Shown: one piece after another, positions 7,245-9,851 of the stretch
Layout of the letters: each line of letters begins with the position of its first letter
Numbering within the stretch: position 1 is the first letter of the stretch
NCBI GenBank assembly: GCA_024699575.1
Contig: JAILPF010000415.1
Span: forward strand, 1-9,851
Direction of reading: 5' to 3'
From: Acetatifactor sp.
GTDB lineage: Bacteria > Bacillota > Clostridia > Lachnospirales > Lachnospiraceae
Length of the DNA stretch: 9,851 nucleotides
Made by a program: the position numbers and the translations under genes
Notes under the pieces: model-generated
What the model was told of the DNA's origin: nothing
Databases searched by the model: none
The model's input: the letters and a program-made list of their open reading frames with translations, nothing else

Positions 7245-8579
7245 ATGATGATGAAAATATTATTTGTTTCCCTGGGGTGCGATAAGAATCTTGTGGATTC
7301 AGAGATGATGCTCGGAATGCTTGGAGAGAAGGGTTTTGCCTTCACCGACGATGAGAATGAGGCAGATATCGTAGTTGTCAATACTTGCTGTTTCATCGGC
7401 GATGCCAAGGAGGAGAGTATCAACACCCTGCTACAGATGGGAGAATTGCGTAAAAGCGGGCAAATCCGCGCACTTGTTGCGACGGGTTGCCTGGCACAAC
7501 GATATAAAGAAGAAATTCAAAAAGAGATTCCGGAAGTAGATGCCATTGTGGGAACCACGGCGATTGATTCGATTGTGGAAGCAGTGGAACAGGTTCTTTC
7601 GGGAGAGAGTAAAAACCATTATGCAGATTTAAATGCTGCGCCTGTCACCGGCAAAAAGCGTGAGGTGACCACAGGTGGACATTATGCATATTTGAAGATT
7701 GCGGAGGGCTGTGGAAAGCACTGTACTTATTGTATTATCCCTAAGGTCAGGGGAGAGTTTCGAAGTGTTCCCATGGAAAGTCTTGTGCAGGAAGCGAAGG
7801 CACTTGCCGAGGGCGGTGTGAAGGAACTGATTCTTGTAGCTCAGGAGACCACTCTTTACGGCGTGGATCTATACGGAAAAAAGAGCCTTCCGGGATTGCT
7901 GCATGAACTTGCACAGATTCCCGGAATCTACTGGATTCGAATTTTGTACTGTTATCCGGAAGAGATTACGGATGAACTGATTGAGGCGATTGCAATGGAA
8001 CCGAAGGTATGCCACTATCTGGATATGCCTATCCAGCACGCATCCGACAATGTACTTGGAAGAATGGGGCGTAAGACCAATCAACAGCAGCTTCGCGACA
8101 TTATTGCAAAGCTGAGAGAGAGAATCCCGGACATTTGTTTAAGGACCACGCTAATCAGTGGTTTCCCGGGAGAGACGCAGGAAGATTTTGAGGAACTCTA
8201 CCGTTTTGTCAATGAGATGGAATTTGATCGTCTGGGGGTATTTGCCTATTCTCAGGAGGAAGATACTCCGGCGGCTCTAATGCCCGACCAGATAGAGGAA
8301 GAGATTAAAATAAGCAGACGGGATGAACTGATGGAACTTCAACAGGCTGTGGTCTTTGAAAAAAATGAGGATATGATTGGAAAAGTACTCACCGTCATGA
8401 TTGAGGGGAAAGTGGCTGACGAGGAGACTTATGTGTCCAGAACATACAAGGATGCACCGGGGGTGGATGGCTATCTGTTTCTAAATACCTCTGCAAATCT
8501 TATGACCGGAGACTTTGTAAAAGTACGTGTCACTGATGTAAATGAATATGACTTGATAGGAGAGATAGAGCATGAGTAA
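7245..8579 (+). CDS. rimO: Ribosomal protein S12 methylthiotransferase RimO
   Basis: A 444-residue radical-SAM methylthiotransferase that methylthiolates an aspartate of ribosomal protein S12. The N-terminal UPF0004 domain carries three cluster-binding cysteines: C12 in SLGCDKNLVDSE, C48 in NTCCF and C82 in TGCLAQRY. The radical-SAM CxxxCxxC is C156, C160 and C163 (CGKHCTYC), followed by IPKVRGEFRS. DMPIQHASDNVLGRMGR and ISGFPGETQEDFEEL are conserved core stretches, and a TRAM domain fills about the last 65 residues. The LGCDKNLVDSE form favours RimO over MiaB or MtaB, which have different N-terminal wording. All six cysteines are intact. The stop overlaps the pgsA start by 8 nt (8572-8579). 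Confidence 0.95.
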   Translation: MMMKILFVSLGCDKNLVDSEMMLGMLGEKGFAFTDDENEADIVVVNTCCFIGDAKEESINTLLQMGELRKSGQIRALVATGCLAQRYKEEIQKEIPEVDAIVGTTAIDSIVEAVEQVLSGESKNHYADLNAAPVTGKKREVTTGGHYAYLKIAEGCGKHCTYCIIPKVRGEFRSVPMESLVQEAKALAEGGVKELILVAQETTLYGVDLYGKKSLPGLLHELAQIPGIYWIRILYCYPEEITDELIEAIAMEPKVCHYLDMPIQHASDNVLGRMGRKTNQQQLRDIIAKLRERIPDICLRTTLISGFPGETQEDFEELYRFVNEMEFDRLGVFAYSQEEDTPAALMPDQIEEEIKISRRDELMELQQAVVFEKNEDMIGKVLTVMIEGKVADEETYVSRTYKDAPGVDGYLFLNTSANLMTGDFVKVRVTDVNEYDLIGEIEHE

Positions 8580-9144
8580 GATGAATCTGCCAAATAAACT
8601 GACTATTTTCAGAGTGATTCTGATTATCCCTTTTGTAATCCTGCTGCTAGGAGGAAATGCCGGATGGTTTGGTACAAATGAGCTGGTTCCCAATTTGGCG
8701 GCACTCGGAATTTTTATTGTAGCGAGTCTGACAGACCTTTTGGATGGTAAGATTGCCAGAAAATATAACCTGATTACCAATTTCGGAAAGTTTATGGACC
8801 CGCTTGCAGATAAGCTGCTTGTCTGCTCTGCACTGATTGCACTCACCGAGATGGGCAGAATCCCCGCATGGGTAGTGATTATCATTATCAGTAGAGAATT
8901 TGTAATCAGTGGCTTCCGTTTGATTGCATCGGACAATGGTGTTGTCATTGCAGCAAGCTACTGGGGAAAATTTAAAACGACCTTCCAGATGATTATGGTG
9001 TGTCTGATGATTGCTAATCTTTCGATTATCAGATATTATGATATTGTAACAGCAGTTGTTATGTGGATCGCACTTGCACTTACGGTGATTTCGCTGGTGG
9101 ATTATCTGGTGAAGAACAAAGATGTGATGAAGGATATCAAATAG
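8572..9144 (+). CDS. pgsA: CDP-diacylglycerol-glycerol-3-phosphate 3-phosphatidyltransferase
   Basis: A 190-residue integral membrane enzyme that makes phosphatidylglycerol phosphate from CDP-diacylglycerol and glycerol 3-phosphate, the committed step to phosphatidylglycerol and cardiolipin. The CDP-alcohol phosphotransferase signature D-x2-DG-x2-AR-x8-G-x3-D-x3-D is complete: D55, D58, G59, A62, R63, G72, D76 and D80. The N terminus MNLPNKLTIFRVILIIPF is typical of PgsA. Hydrophobic segments are visible around 15-27, 42-54, 82-94, 97-114, 134-150 and 158-176. Its start lies within the end of rimO, with AGGAG (8558-8562) 9 nt upstream of the ATG at 8572. An alternative in-frame ATG is at 8581. 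Position next to cinA fits PgsA rather than another member of the superfamily. Confidence 0.93.
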   Translation: MSKMNLPNKLTIFRVILIIPFVILLLGGNAGWFGTNELVPNLAALGIFIVASLTDLLDGKIARKYNLITNFGKFMDPLADKLLVCSALIALTEMGRIPAWVVIIIISREFVISGFRLIASDNGVVIAASYWGKFKTTFQMIMVCLMIANLSIIRYYDIVTAVVMWIALALTVISLVDYLVKNKDVMKDIK

Positions 9145-9157
9145 GATGGAGAAGACC

Positions 9158-9851
9158 ATGACTGTAGAGATACTGTGTGTCGGAACAGAACTTTTACTCG
9201 GAAATATTGTAAATACCAACGCTGCATACCTGGCAAGAAAATGTGCTGCATTGGGACTGTCCTGTAATTACCAGACTGTTGTAGGGGATAATGAAAGCTG
9301 CCTTGCACAGGCAATTGAATGCGCTGTCAAACGTTCAGATGTTTTGATGATTTCCGGAGGATTAAGTCTGGCAGAGAATATTCAGAAGAAGAATATCAAA
9401 GCCGATAAGACCGTTGTGATGGAGAATGAAAACGGACCGTCTCGGGGATTCCTAATTGAAACAGAGGAGTGTAAAATTATTATGCTTCCAGGCTCGCCCA
9501 ATGAGCTGGCTGCTATGTTTGAAAAAAACATCATTCCGTATCTGGAGAAATTGACGTCAGGTGTCATCTATTCCCAGACAGTGAAAATCTGCGGTATAGA
9601 AGAGAGTGAAGTTACGGAGCGCATTAAGGATCTGGTGGAGAATCAGACCAATCTGACGGTAACCCTTTATCCCATGACCGGGGAAGTACATGTTCGTGTG
9701 CTGGCGGTATCCGAAGACATGAAACAGGCCAAAAAGCTGATTAAACCGGTGGTCAAGGAACTGAAGGCACGCTTTGGCTATAATGTGTATACGACGGAGG
9801 AGGACACCACTCTGGAAAAAGCGGTGGTAGAACTTCTGATTGCAAATGATT
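9158..9851 (+). CDS. cinA: CinA family protein, internally shortened, 3'-partial
   Basis: The frame is open for 231 codons and runs off the window. It starts like CinA (MTVEILCVGTELLLGNIVNTNAA) and continues with QTVVGDN and PGSPNELAAMFEKNI. From VIYSQTVKICG to KPVVKELKARFG it has the CinA middle domain, and the end (TLEKAVVELLIAND) is the start of the PncC-type nicotinamide-nucleotide amidase domain. Intact CinA has SGGLGPTxDD followed by about 40 residues before the ENN-KQA stretch. Here SGGL (66-69) jumps to SLAENIQKKNIKADK, the usual NGTAPGF reads NGPSRGF (92-98), and PGPPNEL reads PGSPNEL. The nucleotide-binding (MoCF-like, COG1058) domain therefore probably lacks its usual activity, while the C-terminal amidase may remain. 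GGAG at 9148-9151 supports ATG 9158; an in-frame ATG at 9146 is less well placed. It follows pgsA by 13 nt. Confidence 0.85.
   Translation, partial: MTVEILCVGTELLLGNIVNTNAAYLARKCAALGLSCNYQTVVGDNESCLAQAIECAVKRSDVLMISGGLSLAENIQKKNIKADKTVVMENENGPSRGFLIETEECKIIMLPGSPNELAAMFEKNIIPYLEKLTSGVIYSQTVKICGIEESEVTERIKDLVENQTNLTVTLYPMTGEVHVRVLAVSEDMKQAKKLIKPVVKELKARFGYNVYTTEEDTTLEKAVVELLIAND

Noticed and set aside
8481..9219. Two long minus-strand open frames (155 and 190 codons) opposite pgsA
   Set aside because: They are antisense shadows of an intact PgsA with its full catalytic signature; the translations are Cys/His-rich without any family pattern.

Overview
The window looks like the chromosome of a Gram-positive, low-to-mid GC anaerobe of the Clostridia, most likely a Lachnospiraceae member. 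This is inferred from gene order, protein wording (YicC, RemA, Gmk, omega, RimO, PgsA, CinA) and a large CnaB/SpaA-type surface protein with a C-terminal membrane anchor. No database search was possible.

Layout. (1) Positions 1-4346 (+) hold the 3' part of a very large cell-wall surface protein of the SpaA/Cna_B isopeptide-domain class. It has two long tandem super-repeats of three modules each, five more divergent modules, a Ser/Asn-rich linker and a sorting-signal-like C terminus without a canonical LPXTG. (2) A long hairpin terminator (4362-4401) separates it from (3) a convergent remnant of a methyl-accepting chemotaxis protein (4431-4889, minus strand), cut exactly at the most conserved signalling-tip motif. 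(4) An AT-rich gap of about 200 bp carries a near-consensus sigma-A promoter (5030-5058). (5) That promoter drives a compact housekeeping operon on the plus strand: yicC/yloC, remA, gmk, rpoZ, then an intergenic hairpin, then rimO, pgsA and cinA, which runs off the window end.

How the genes fit together. The operon joins RNA turnover (YicC), a DNA-binding matrix/osmotic regulator (RemA), GMP phosphorylation (Gmk), the RNA polymerase omega subunit, ribosomal protein S12 methylthiolation (RimO), phosphatidylglycerol-phosphate synthesis (PgsA) and a CinA-family protein. Gene junctions are tight (1-nt and 8-nt overlaps, gaps of 13-57 nt), consistent with co-transcription. The hairpin after rpoZ may set a lower level for the distal half.

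I see no defence system, CRISPR array, tRNA, rRNA or intact mobile element. The best leads are a CinA whose nucleotide-binding domain has lost about 40 residues including the GPTxDD motif, and a repeated surface-protein module that has lost its isopeptide lysine while keeping a conserved cysteine pair.
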